Source: Blastocatellia bacterium
GTDB lineage: Bacteria; Acidobacteriota; Blastocatellia; HR10; J050
Direction: 5' to 3'
DNA length: 38,355 bases
NCBI GenBank assembly: GCA_026985075.1
Contig: JALSQX010000065.1
Location: 1 to 38,355, forward strand
Numbering within the stretch: the first letter of the stretch is position 1; every line of letters starts with the position of its first letter. The notes beneath the pieces are model-generated. The model saw only the letters and a program-made list of their open reading frames with translations, did not search any database and was not told where the DNA came from. The position numbers and the translations under genes are program-made. Of this stretch, positions 24,898-33,126 are shown piece by piece.

Positions 24898-26175
24898 GTG
24901 AATAGCAAGCTCATCATCTATACCCTCTTCCTCGGAGCAGCAGTGCTCTGTGCGGTGGGGACTAGCTCAGCTCGACGGGACAATGTCATAGCTCGCCAGG
25001 AGCCGTTGCTACGTTACAGCATTGTAGGTTCATCGTCATGTGACAAAAAACCCTGCTACTACGAAGTGATGAGCGACATCGCCGTGCAGAAATTCTTGCT
25101 CAAGCTCGCCAGAGGTCCTCAGGAACGAGATGTGGCGCGTGTAGCCATGGAGGGTTCCGCTGTGCGCATCGCGGATCTGCTGGCCTTGCGGTTGATCCGA
25201 CGTGAGGGCGAGCGATACGTTCTGAATTTCGCGCTCTTCACGGCAGCCGATGTAAAACGCATCCGAGATACGAGCGAGCGCTATGCGGAATCATTGGCGG
25301 CGGCCATTTTGACCCGGCGCAAGGAGATCGAAGAGGCTCTACGCGCTTACGATGCGCCGGGAGTGGATCCCAAGGCCGTGGCGTACTTTCTCCTCGGTTG
25401 CGCCTCACTGGATTGGGACGGATTGAACCTGACGGCTGACAAGGGATACCGCAAGACGACAGAGCAGAGACCCGACGGAACATATGTACCTGTCGCCGAG
25501 GAGGTGGCCAAGATATCGCTGGAGAAGATCTACTGGGGCAGTCATAATGCTACGTATGATGGCGTTCATCTGACATCGTTCGGTGACCATCACTCATTGC
25601 CTCGATTCATGCTTCCGGATTTGCTCTGGCGAGTTCCCGACCTTCCTCCATCCTACCCCGACACGTTGAAAGTGGCTCTCCAGGAACTCCTGGCCGCGTC
25701 ATTTCAGCGCATCGGATACCAGTTGGGACGCATCATGTTGGCGCTACGGGATGGTGAGAAGTCGAGCGCCGATCTGGCGCGGGCGGCAGGAGCGAAAGAG
25801 GGCGAGACCAAGGTATTACTGCATGTGCTCATGGTGCTCGATTACATCACTGAGCATGATGGGATATACCGAGCAAAGATCCCCATACTGACCAAACGCG
25901 ATGAGGCTTTAGCGAGAAAGATCCTGGCGATCGGTCGTCAGGTGATGGAACGATGGCTGGCCGAAAACTATGAGAGTATCAAGGGAGAGTTGAGGGACCT
26001 CAGCTTCTTGCGCTCTGGAGTGCCGTTCTCAGAGGGGTTCACCATGATCTGGCACTACTTGTTCGGCATCACCAATCGAAAGTTGGTCGAAGCGGGCCTG
26101 TTCGCAGATCCGTATGCAGCAACGCGAAAGTACAAAGGAGCGATTCCGGTGGTTTATGAACTCGCACTTCCATAG
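24898..26175 (+). CDS. exported protein with winged-helix-like regions, function unknown, 425 aa
   Basis: GTG start after GAGGATTAAAG. Residues 1-25 form a signal peptide (KLIIYTLFLGAAVLCAVGTSSA). The rest is soluble and mostly helical. Two parts look like helix-turn-helix or winged-helix modules: about 56-115 (VQKFLLKLARGPQERDVARV... ending REGERYVLNFALF) and about 290-345 (GEKSSADLARAAGAKEGETK, then VLMVLDYITEHDGIYRAKIP). A central Cys-x-Ser-Leu-Asp-Trp and an HHSLPRFMLPDLL stretch (about 227-239) may bind a ligand or metal. An exported protein with regulator-like domains is unusual; they could be structural repeats. No family was recognised. It follows an R'-like GTTAGGC box by 23 bp. Confidence 0.72.
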   Translation: MNSKLIIYTLFLGAAVLCAVGTSSARRDNVIARQEPLLRYSIVGSSSCDKKPCYYEVMSDIAVQKFLLKLARGPQERDVARVAMEGSAVRIADLLALRLIRREGERYVLNFALFTAADVKRIRDTSERYAESLAAAILTRRKEIEEALRAYDAPGVDPKAVAYFLLGCASLDWDGLNLTADKGYRKTTEQRPDGTYVPVAEEVAKISLEKIYWGSHNATYDGVHLTSFGDHHSLPRFMLPDLLWRVPDLPPSYPDTLKVALQELLAASFQRIGYQLGRIMLALRDGEKSSADLARAAGAKEGETKVLLHVLMVLDYITEHDGIYRAKIPILTKRDEALARKILAIGRQVMERWLAENYESIKGELRDLSFLRSGVPFSEGFTMIWHYLFGITNRKLVEAGLFADPYAATRKYKGAIPVVYELALP

Positions 26176-26288
26176 TACGATCGTGAGAACCTGGAGGTGA
26201 GCGGTTGCGGCGGGTGGCCCTCGACCGTCGCTGAACCGCAAATCGTTCACTCGCCACCCCGTTATCTACCCTAAAGCGGTTAGAGGGA

Positions 26289-26826
26289 ATGCGGAAGTCA
26301 TTGTTTGGTATGCATGGCCTGGAGCAGAGACGTTCGCTCGGCAGATATGTGAAGGTTACTATGTTGGTTTGGTTATCCATGATTGGATTTGATGTCTTCT
26401 TGCACGCTGGTGTACTCGCCGATTTGTATGTTAGATCAAGTCCATTCCTGCTCCCACCGGAACGGGCCTTTGCATTCATTCCGATCGGCTATCTGTCCCC
26501 TCTCGGTCTTGCGATCTTGTTGATATGGTTAATGGCGAAACTTAGCCTACAGGGTTGCGTCGAGGTGCGATTGTCGGGGTTCAGATAGGGGCGCTTTCGT
26601 GAGGCGCATGCACGTTAGGGTTGCTTTCGATCTCAACAGCGGCACCTCTCCTGCTCGTGGGATGGTTTATCGGTCAAACAGTGGAGTTAGGCATTGCGGG
26701 GTGGTCGTGGGTAGTGGTCTCGCAGCACCATGATTAGGCCGCTTGCTCGTCAAGGTGCTGGCGGTTGTGATTGGCGCATTCGTGGTCACTGTGGCCTTCC
26801 AGAGTTTGGGTCTCGCGCCAGCGGTA
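26289..26826 (+). pseudogene. membrane protein gene broken by several frameshifts
   Basis: Frame 1 (26289-26588) encodes VTMLVWLSMIGFDVFLHAGV, PFLLPPERAFAFIPIGYLSP and LAILLIWLMAKLSL, then drifts into unrelated sequence. Other frames downstream continue plausibly: APLLLVGWFIGQTVELGIAG, then after another shift VVGSGLA and, past a TGA at about 26732, LLVKVLAVVIGAFVVTVAFQ with SLGLAPA. Together they describe a four- to five-pass membrane protein of about 180 residues. At least three lesions separate the parts, so it is decayed. Function unknown. Confidence 0.6.
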
Positions 26827-27180
26827 TTTCACCCAGTGCGAATGTGGGCGGCTGTGTAACACCCACTGCCGGCGCCCCGGACGCGTGCTTCCGCTGATGC
26901 CCCATGCGTGGATCGACGGATTCACCATCTGGCCTCTCCGGATTCTGAAGCTGTTTCCACGATCTGACCGCTTGAGCCGAGCACCATGAGATCGAATACC
27001 GGGCGCGTTCACATTCAATCGGGGTCCGGCGCAGATTCTGCGATCCCCGAAACGGCGGGAGGGCGTCCGTGTGATAGGCGATCGAGCGTGGCCAGACCGA
27101 ACCGGCATGGCTGGCTTCCGCAAGCTCCATGCCCGTTCGGCCCGCGGGTTACGCATAGCGCGGGCGGTCGGGGTCGGGCG

Positions 27181-27915
27181 ATGAGTATTGCTGGAACTCT
27201 TGAGTGCTTTCTCGGCATCGTCCGCGAGTCGCAGGACTACTTCATAAGCGGCTCCCTCTCGTTTCTCCCTCTCCTTCCACATTATCGAGTGCCCAAGCAC
27301 GACGTCGACGTTGGTATCTCGGTCGATCTGTTTGAACAGCGAAGAGCCGAATTCGAGGCAGCGGGTCGCCTGCGCATCCTTCGGCTACGTGAGGTGGCAG
27401 TTGTTGGCACTTCCCGGTCCGCTCTCCTACTTGTGCCCTGCACCGGATTCATGCACATCAACACGCCCGAAGGCCTGATCGATCTCGCCCAGTTCAGTGT
27501 CCGAGGTGGTTTGATGGAATTCTTCTTGGGAGCTGGCCTGACCGTAGCCATTCCGTCTCGGGTGCTGGAACGGGTTCGTCAACTCGAGTGGGCAGGAATT
27601 CGTTTTCGCGCCGGTCCGCCGGAGTTGGCATTGATTCCAAAGCTCCTTTGGTACCTCGCATGGAAGAATTCGAGGGCTGTGCCAACCGCAGACGAAGAGA
27701 AGCACCTCCTCGATCTCCGTCGTGCTCATGGGCTGATTGATTGGGACTTTGTCGATTCAGTGCTCGCGGAGGCCGGTCTCTACTGGCTTGGGCGCCGCTT
27801 CCCCCGATTTGTCGATCGGGCGGTAAATCCGTTCCGGAAATTCGACGTGACTCAGGCAAGAGAGGAACTGGAGCGGCTCGCCACCCAACAAGGCGATGAA
27901 GCTCACCGACCATAG
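27181..27915 (+). CDS. nucleotidyltransferase-fold protein, 244 aa
   Basis: The N-terminal part has the minimal nucleotidyltransferase signature: FISGSLSFLPLL (Ser23-Gly24-Ser25) followed by HDVDVGI with Asp41 and Asp43, the G-S...D-x-D arrangement that holds ATP and metal. A third carboxylate is not placed with confidence. The C-terminal part is helical with an HLLDLRRAHGLIDWDFVDSV segment, like the helical domains after the catalytic core in AbiEii/aminoglycoside-transferase relatives. It may transfer nucleotides to RNA, protein or small molecules; substrate unknown. I start at the ATG at 27181, although the frame is open further upstream; the ribosome-binding site is weak. CPBP gene 3 follows after about 110 bp. 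Confidence 0.62.
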   Translation: MSIAGTLECFLGIVRESQDYFISGSLSFLPLLPHYRVPKHDVDVGISVDLFEQRRAEFEAAGRLRILRLREVAVVGTSRSALLLVPCTGFMHINTPEGLIDLAQFSVRGGLMEFFLGAGLTVAIPSRVLERVRQLEWAGIRFRAGPPELALIPKLLWYLAWKNSRAVPTADEEKHLLDLRRAHGLIDWDFVDSVLAEAGLYWLGRRFPRFVDRAVNPFRKFDVTQAREELERLATQQGDEAHRP

Positions 27916-28028
27916 CGCGAGCGATATTTGGAGCCTCCTTGCGACGACTCGATCGCCTTATCATGGGCGGTCAGTGGCCGGCAGATTATCGCCAGTTCGT
28001 TGGGCAGCCTTGACATTGTTCTCTCACC

Positions 28029-28751
28029 ATGGCAATCGTCCGAGCAATCGCGCTCATGGCTGGTTTGGGAGCTTTGGTCAGCGCTGTCGTGCGAGTGCGT
28101 GAACCGGGCACCTTTCCGCTCGCTACCCTGATGGGGGGGTGGTTTTCGCGCACGCCGTCGCTTGCTCTCATTCTCATTGGGGCTGGCGCTGGTATTGCGA
28201 CTGTCGTGCTCGTCCCCCTGATCGGTGTGTTGGGCGGGTGGGCTCACATCACGCTGGCCGGGCCACTTTCCGGTCAATGGATTGCGATGGCTATTGCGAG
28301 CATAGCAGTCAAGACGGCGTTCGTCCTCTTTGAGGAACTCATCTTTCGCGGCGCCCTGGTGTCCGAACTCCGTCGTCGGACGGGTCCCGCGGTTGCCATT
28401 GGCATGAGCGCGTTGGTATTCGCGGCGGCGCACAGTGGACGTTCCTTAATCGACATGGCAGTTCTCTTCGCGGACGGGATCGGCTTCGCACTCGCCTTCG
28501 TGATGACCGGGAGTTTGTGGGTATCTGCAATCTGGCACGTCAGCAAGAATCTGTCGGTGTGGTTATTCCTTGGTAGCGGGACGATCGACCTGACTCACGG
28601 GCCCTTTGATTTCCAGCACGTCGACGCTCAGTGGGCAATTGGCTCAAGAGGCAGCGCCGGACTGCTTGATCTCGCCGTCACAACATTGATTGTCGGACTC
28701 GTCACTTGGAGTTTGCAACGCTATCGAGTGGGATACACAGAGACTATCTAA
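28029..28751 (+). CDS. CPBP-family intramembrane metalloprotease, 240 aa
   Basis: Third CPBP protein of the window, with intact motifs: FEELIFRGAL (Glu102, Glu103, Arg107), AAAHSGRS (His135) and IWHVSKN (His170, Asn174). Membrane segments lie at about 5-22, 42-68, 84-100, 120-136, 140-165 and 215-232. A polar loop around residues 185-210 is long for the family and could face substrate. The stop codon TAA lies inside an attC-like box (TCTAAC at 28747), the classic arrangement of a gene cassette. It is divergent from the proteins at 12609 and 23442, so the three are separate acquisitions rather than tandem duplicates. Confidence 0.85.
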   Translation: MAIVRAIALMAGLGALVSAVVRVREPGTFPLATLMGGWFSRTPSLALILIGAGAGIATVVLVPLIGVLGGWAHITLAGPLSGQWIAMAIASIAVKTAFVLFEELIFRGALVSELRRRTGPAVAIGMSALVFAAAHSGRSLIDMAVLFADGIGFALAFVMTGSLWVSAIWHVSKNLSVWLFLGSGTIDLTHGPFDFQHVDAQWAIGSRGSAGLLDLAVTTLIVGLVTWSLQRYRVGYTETI

Positions 28752-28805
28752 CAAACTGCTGCACCTGGAGGTCGCCTCTGGCGCCCGCAGGTGAGCCGGG
28801 TCGTT
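28747..28805 (+). other. attC-like site D overlapping the CPBP stop codon
   Basis: TCTAAC (28747-28752) contains the CPBP stop codon. GCT-(extra G)-CACCTG (28758-28767) pairs with CAGGTG-AGC (28788-28796), leaving one unpaired G as in attC arms. The right outer box is degenerate (CGTTCAC near 28803) and lacks GTTRRRY. The primary sequence differs from sites A, B, F and G, as expected for attC sites that conserve structure. Confidence 0.48.
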
Positions 28806-28878
28806 CACCTGATCGCTGGTGGTCAAGTGAACGGAGACGGATGCGCTGTGCTGGTCACCGCCGCCTGCGGTGGCCGGA

Positions 28879-29245
28879 TCAATCGAGGATGACCACTAGA
28901 TGGGTGACGCCATGCGGCATCGGGACGTACGCGATATTGGCGCTCCAGATCTGATGAGAATGCGTGACGTCCAAGTTGTAGAGGAGGTACGGAGTGATCT
29001 TGTGACCCGGGCCGGCCACGTCCGCCTTTCGTTTTGGACGAGTGGCCGGCAAATGCGTGATCCGCATCAGACGTTGCACCCGCTTATGGTTGACGGCGTA
29101 GCCTTCTCGCTTGAGAGAGGCCGTCATCCATGGCCGGCCATGAAAAGGCGCATTCAGGGGCTGCTCATCGATCAGGCACATCAGATGCAGGTTGGTCTCC
29201 CGCTCACCTACCGATGCGTAGTCGTACGTCGAGCGATGCCGCCCG
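28879..29245 (-). mobile_element. IS3-family transposase OrfB fragment
   Basis: The minus strand encodes RHRSTYDYASVGERETNLHL, MCLIDEQPLNAPFHGRPWMT, LKREGYAVNHKRVQRLMRIT and WSANIAYVPMPHGVTHLVVI, ending just after the first catalytic-Asp region. This is the part of IS3-type OrfB that spans the HTH_21 domain (consensus I-D-E-x-x-x-x-x-P-F-Y-G-S-R-R-M, V-N-x-K-R-V-x-R-L-M) and the start of the DDE core (W-S-T-D-I-T-Y-V). Here T-D-I-T is A-N-I-A, so even the first Asp is lost. OrfA, the rest of OrfB and terminal repeats are absent. It marks the right end of the attC-like region. Confidence 0.78.
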
Positions 29246-29362
29246 AGTAGATCACATTACTGGCGAATACTCATGTCTGGATGGGGGCCCGACTATGACG
29301 CTACCTCGGGCGGTCACCTGGAGCATTCGCTCGTAATCTCTATAGCATGAGCCGGCACAAAG

Positions 29363-29602
29363 ATGAAGAGATATGAATCCAAGAGAAAGCCACGTAAATG
29401 TCCTGCATGCGGTTCGGGTCGCATCGCAAGAATTCTATATGGATTGCCCCCGCCAGACCTCCCTGAGGAACTGAAGAATGACCTGGATGCGGGTCGAATT
29501 GTATTTGGAGGATGTATTGTCTCTGGGGATGATTCGGCGTGGCGGTGTGTCGATTGTGGGACATCGATTTTCAGAAAACGCGCTCAGAAGAGGCTCGACT
29601 AG
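29363..29602 (+). CDS. small zinc-ribbon protein, 79 aa
   Basis: Two Cys-x-x-Cys knuckles, CPAC (13-16) and CVDC (61-64), enclose a conserved middle (GSGRIARILYGLPPPDLPEE, then DLDAGRIVFGGCIVSGDD). This forms a zinc ribbon of a type I know only from uncharacterised small proteins; an extra Cys lies in GGC. A cytoplasmic protein or nucleic-acid-binding role is possible. The start has a weak ribosome-binding site. Its reading frame is intact, unlike many neighbours. Confidence 0.72.
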   Translation: MKRYESKRKPRKCPACGSGRIARILYGLPPPDLPEELKNDLDAGRIVFGGCIVSGDDSAWRCVDCGTSIFRKRAQKRLD

Positions 29603-29871
29603 CAGGGCGTTGCACCGGACCGCAGATGTTCGCTCTCGCCACTCTCATCTCCGCTGCAGAGGTGCTGGTGCTCGGTGGCTACGACGACCGGACTCAGCCG
29701 TCGGCGTGACTCATTCTTCCGGCGCGCTGAGGCGCGACCTGGAGACCATGAGAGCTGTTCATCGGCATGCTCCCCGAAATAGGCGGTATGACCAGCTGGT
29801 GACGCCGACGGCTGTCTGCCGCGTATGGTCAACCCATCAGGCGAAATCAGATCACTGAGGAGGCGTACCAC

Positions 29872-30246
29872 ATGATCAAGAAAATTGCGACAACTGCTGT
29901 TTATGTCGACGACCAGCAGAAAGCTGTGGAGTTCTGGACGAAACAAGTGGGGTTCCAAGTACATCGTGACAAACCAATGGGTCCGCAAGCACGTTGGATC
30001 GAAGTCGGTCCGCCTGGCGCGGAATCATGTCTGGTGATTTATCCGAAGTCGATGATGGAGGATTGGGCGGAACGAAAACCTTCGATCGTGTTCGAATGCG
30101 ACGATGTGCAAAAAACCTACGAAGAAATGCGCGAGCGCGGCGTGCAGTTCACGCAGCCACCCCAGGAGATGCCTTGGGGACCGTTTGCCATCTTCGTCGA
30201 TCTTGAGGGGAATTGGTTCGGCTTGAGAGGTCGCCCAATCAGCTGA
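29872..30246 (+). CDS. VOC (glyoxalase/bleomycin-resistance fold) protein, 124 aa
   Basis: GAGGAGG precedes the ATG at 29872. The two beta-alpha-beta-beta-beta modules of a VOC protein are clear: TAVYVDDQQKAVEFWTKQVG (8-27) with the following F-x-V-x-x-D, then IVFECDDVQKTYEEMRERGV (71-90) and the final FAIFVDLEGNWFGL. Length is that of a single-domain member. Likely metal ligands are His32 of the first module and carboxylates such as Glu73 or Asp109, but assignment is uncertain. Cytoplasmic; lyase, dioxygenase or resistance-type activity cannot be separated from sequence alone. Confidence 0.85.
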   Translation: MIKKIATTAVYVDDQQKAVEFWTKQVGFQVHRDKPMGPQARWIEVGPPGAESCLVIYPKSMMEDWAERKPSIVFECDDVQKTYEEMRERGVQFTQPPQEMPWGPFAIFVDLEGNWFGLRGRPIS

Positions 30247-30762
30247 CGATTTCGGAGTTATCCTGGGATCCCCCATCGCCAGTTGCGGGCTCTCTCGAAC
30301 ACGATATCGATTGGTGATTTCGCGCCGATGCTCTTCGGCGCACCCTGGGAGATGCTCGTTGAACGGATTCAAAAGCAGCAATCCGAGTTTGGCCAACGCA
30401 TCATGGACACCATGGAAGGAGCTGCATGAACGAACGCTGTCCGGGTAGAGTGGAAGAATGGATGAGTGGGCGAGAATGAAACTCGAGAGTGTACTGGGCA
30501 CTTCACGCCCATGAGCAGTGTTCGTTGAGGATGACGGGATGAGCGAGCGAAGGAACTCATCGTTCTTGTTCGCCGCTCACATTGAGAGAATATTGTTCGT
30601 CACTTCCCGTGACTCATTGCTGCTGGCGGCGCATGCCCACATTGGAGGCTACCATCCAATTCTACCTGCAGGAGACGGTTTTTGCTGTGCTCGACTTGCT
30701 GCTCCCGTAACACGCGCGAGGTAGCGTGATGCGCCAGATCGACAAATCCGAGCGCGCGAGAA
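30247..30762. other. spacer with a possible gene remnant
   Basis: No intact gene. One short plus-strand frame around 30316-30429 has protein-like composition (FAPMLFGAPWEMLVERIQKQ, then QSEFGQRIMDTMEGAA) and could be the C-terminal end of a decayed gene; its family is not recognised. The rest shows no start signals or repeats. Confidence 0.35.
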
Positions 30763-31245
30763 ATGAAGATGTTGATCCTCATTCGTGCGATCATTTATGC
30801 CGCGCTGTTCACTGGTCTCGTGCTCATTTACTTGCCGGCCCGCCTCTTGTCCTGGTCGGGCATTGTTCGCCCTGCGTCGATTGAAGTCCAGCAGGTGGCC
30901 GGGATGGTGATTGGGACTGCTGGGGCTGTGATCGCTCTGTGGTGCATATTCGCTTTCGCATCCAGTGGGAGGGGCACTCCAGCACCCTTCGACCCGCCTC
31001 GTCGCCTGGTGATTCAAGGGCCTTACCGCTTCCTGCGGAATCCTATGTACCTGGGGGCAGGACTCACCCTGGCTGGCGCAGCGCTCTTCTATGGGTCGTG
31101 GGCGCTCCTGGTTTATACGGGTTTCTTCTTTTTTGCCGCACACCTCTTCGTAGTGTGGTATGAGGAGCCCACTCTGCGGCGAGCTTTCGGAAAGGAATAC
31201 GCGGCATACTGCAGTCGGGTCAAGCGATGGTGGCCGAGCGTATGA
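30763..31245 (+). CDS. ICMT/phospholipid-methyltransferase-like membrane protein 1, 160 aa
   Basis: Small membrane methyltransferase of the isoprenylcysteine carboxyl methyltransferase/PEMT type. Membrane segments lie at about 5-26, 45-66, 97-112 and 114-133. The SAM-binding motifs are GPYRFLRNPMY (86-96) and EEPTLRRAFGKEYAAYC (134-150), both complete. Bacterial relatives methylate prenyl, lipid or small hydrophobic acceptors at the inner membrane; the acceptor is unknown. No strong ribosome-binding site precedes the ATG. A second, related enzyme lies at 31933, with a broken pectate lyase gene in between. Confidence 0.84.
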   Translation: MKMLILIRAIIYAALFTGLVLIYLPARLLSWSGIVRPASIEVQQVAGMVIGTAGAVIALWCIFAFASSGRGTPAPFDPPRRLVIQGPYRFLRNPMYLGAGLTLAGAALFYGSWALLVYTGFFFFAAHLFVVWYEEPTLRRAFGKEYAAYCSRVKRWWPSV

Positions 31246-31422
31246 ATCCGTGTAATGCCGACAGGTGGGGCAGTTCGGTAGATTGGAATTTGAAGGAGGC
31301 GAAGATGAAGCCGGGGCAGAAAGAAAAGATGTCAACCATCCGGCGGTCGCAGTACAATCGCGCAGCTCTACCCGAAGGGGAATATCGGACCTCACCGGCC
31401 AACCAACGAGGGGGATGAGGGG

Positions 31423-31851
31423 ATGAGCGTCACTGGACGGTCGAGCGATTACATGCTCTCATCCTTCCCAGTTGTGCCTCCTTCGGGAATCACCGTCGAT
31501 GACGCTTCCCGGCTGGTCGACGTGCTCTTGCCCGAGGTGGGAGCCATCATACCGGCGCGCGATCCGGTGGACGTGAGAACCGTCGAAGATGCGCGCCACA
31601 GAGCCGGTACCTTATTGATTCACCGGTGGACGTCAGTGGATATCCGACGATGAATCCGGGCACAGCGCCTGCCGATAACGATCATGATGGTACGCCACGA
31701 TGCGTGGGCGCGCGCTCGTGGACTCGATCCTGACAACCCGGAAGATGGCAACGGTGATCTGGACGGAGACGGTTATACGAATGTGGAAGAATATCTGAAT
31801 GAATTCTTCGACAGAGAGCAGGCCGGCAAGAGTGCTGCTCTGTGGAAGTGA
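31423..31851 (+). pseudogene. pectate lyase (PL1-like), C-terminal remnant
   Basis: Frame 1 gives FPVVPPSGITVDDASRLVDV, LLPEVGAIIPARDPVDVRTV and EDARHRAG, then diverges. The next segments are in other frames: GYPTMNPGTAPADNDHDGT and, after a shift near 31694, AWARARGLDPDNPEDGNGDL with DGDGYTNVEEYLNEFFD. This order (G-A-x-x-P-x-R-D-x-V-D, G-G-Y-P-x-M-x-x-G, then D-x-D-G-D-G-Y-T-N-x-E-E-Y-L-N) is the typical C-terminal third of secreted PL1 pectate lyases from soil bacteria. The catalytic parallel beta-helix and signal peptide are missing. At least two frameshifts show it is dead. Confidence 0.7.
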
Positions 31852-31932
31852 CGAGTACGAAGATCAACTCATGTGTCGATATATCCGAGCGACGCTTCGT
31901 TGCGACGAGTGAGTCCTGGCGTGAGAGGCGCG

Positions 31933-32409
31933 ATGGTATGGAAAGCAATCTTGGCCGTTCTCGCATTACCCGGCATCGTGGCCGGGCTCGTTCCTTATAT
32001 TTTGGTGAATCTCGATCCCTGGCGGAAAGACGGGGTGAAAGCTGGGTTCATCGTCTTGTTCGTGGGATTGATCGGTTTTCTGTGGTGCGTCCGTGATTTT
32101 CATGTTGCCGGGGAGGGAACGCTGGCCCCATGGGCGCCACCCGAGCAGTTGGTCATCAATGGGCCTTACCGATTCATGAGGAATCCCATGTATGTGAGCG
32201 TGTTGATGATCATTGCGGGCTGGGGGCTCGCGGTGGGATCTCCGCTCCTCGCCATTTACCTCCTCGGTCTAGGTATAGCCTTCCACCTTCGAGTGGTGCT
32301 TTATGAAGAGCCGAGACTCGCCCGGCAGTTCGGTTCCGAGTGGGTGGCGTATGCGGCGCATGTGCCGCGTTGGATTCCCCGATGGAAGCCGTGGGTGAAG
32401 CCATCATGA
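31933..32409 (+). CDS. ICMT/phospholipid-methyltransferase-like membrane protein 2, 158 aa
   Basis: Paralogue of the 30763 protein, with the same motifs: GPYRFMRNPMY (77-87) and EEPRLARQFGSEWVAYAAHV (125-144). Membrane segments lie at about 4-26, 37-54, 90-104 and 105-122. The tail ends in a basic VPRWIPRWKPWVK run. I chose the ATG at 31933, preceded by AGAGG, because it begins directly before the first membrane segment; the frame is open to 31873. It is diverged from protein 1, so this is not a recent duplication. Confidence 0.83.
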   Translation: MVWKAILAVLALPGIVAGLVPYILVNLDPWRKDGVKAGFIVLFVGLIGFLWCVRDFHVAGEGTLAPWAPPEQLVINGPYRFMRNPMYVSVLMIIAGWGLAVGSPLLAIYLLGLGIAFHLRVVLYEEPRLARQFGSEWVAYAAHVPRWIPRWKPWVKPS

Positions 32410-32470
32410 GCATTCCTGAGTCTTGCTCGTCGCTGACCGTCAGCCGCGAGCAAGCGTGAGGAGATCACCT

Positions 32471-32881
32471 ATGAAACCTTGTCGAGAATGTCGGCACCAA
32501 GTGAGCGAACAAGCCATTTCCTGCCCCAACTGCGGTGCGCCTTATCCCTGGAAGGACAAATGGGAGGGCTGGGGCTTCGAATATAAGAGCCGAACGGCAA
32601 TCGGATCGCTTCCGCTCATTCACATCTCTTTCAAATACCGGCCTGACCGAAAGCCGGTCGTCGCCAAAGGGATCGTCGCTGTTGGTCAGTTTGGCATTGG
32701 TTTCATCAATATTTCGCAGTTTGGCATCGGCGTCATCAGCATCAGTCAATTCGCTGTTGGGATATGGGTCGTCGCCCAGTTTGCCCTGGCCTATTCTTGT
32801 GTCGCTCAATTTGGATTATACGTGCACAAAGGATACGGGCAGATCGTTCACAGTATTTTTCGGTTGCTGGGTGGAGCTTGA
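32471..32881 (+). CDS. zinc-ribbon protein with QFGIG-type repeats, 136 aa
   Basis: GAGGAG lies before the ATG at 32471. The first 25 residues are a zinc ribbon: CRECRHQVSEQAISCPNCGA with CxxC at 4-7 and 18-21. After a charged linker (KWEGWGFEYKSR) the C-terminal half (about 65-125) consists of about five short repeats of the type V-x-Q-F-G-I-G-x-I-x-I-S (GQFGIGFINIS, QFGIGVISIS, QFAVGIWVVA, QFALAYSCVA, QFGLYVHKG). The regular spacing suggests a hydrophobic beta-solenoid-like stack or membrane-inserted hairpins. I know this pattern only from uncharacterised zinc-ribbon proteins. Confidence 0.75.
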   Translation: MKPCRECRHQVSEQAISCPNCGAPYPWKDKWEGWGFEYKSRTAIGSLPLIHISFKYRPDRKPVVAKGIVAVGQFGIGFINISQFGIGVISISQFAVGIWVVAQFALAYSCVAQFGLYVHKGYGQIVHSIFRLLGGA

Positions 32882-33126
32882 GTGTGAGCAACGGGCGAGG
32901 CCCACTTGGTTTTCGTCGTCCGCCGAGCCGGGAATTCCCTTCTGGGAACTCGGCGGACACGGCTATAGAGCGCGCGGGCGGCGCTCGAAGGCAGCGTTTG
33001 ACGCCGGCAGCGAAGCACATGGGAGAGTGAGCGAGGGAATGAACCCTCGGTCAAAAATGTGGGGGCGAGATATCATGAAACACAACTCATCCGACTGCGC
33101 CAAATGTCCTGTGGGCCATCATACTG

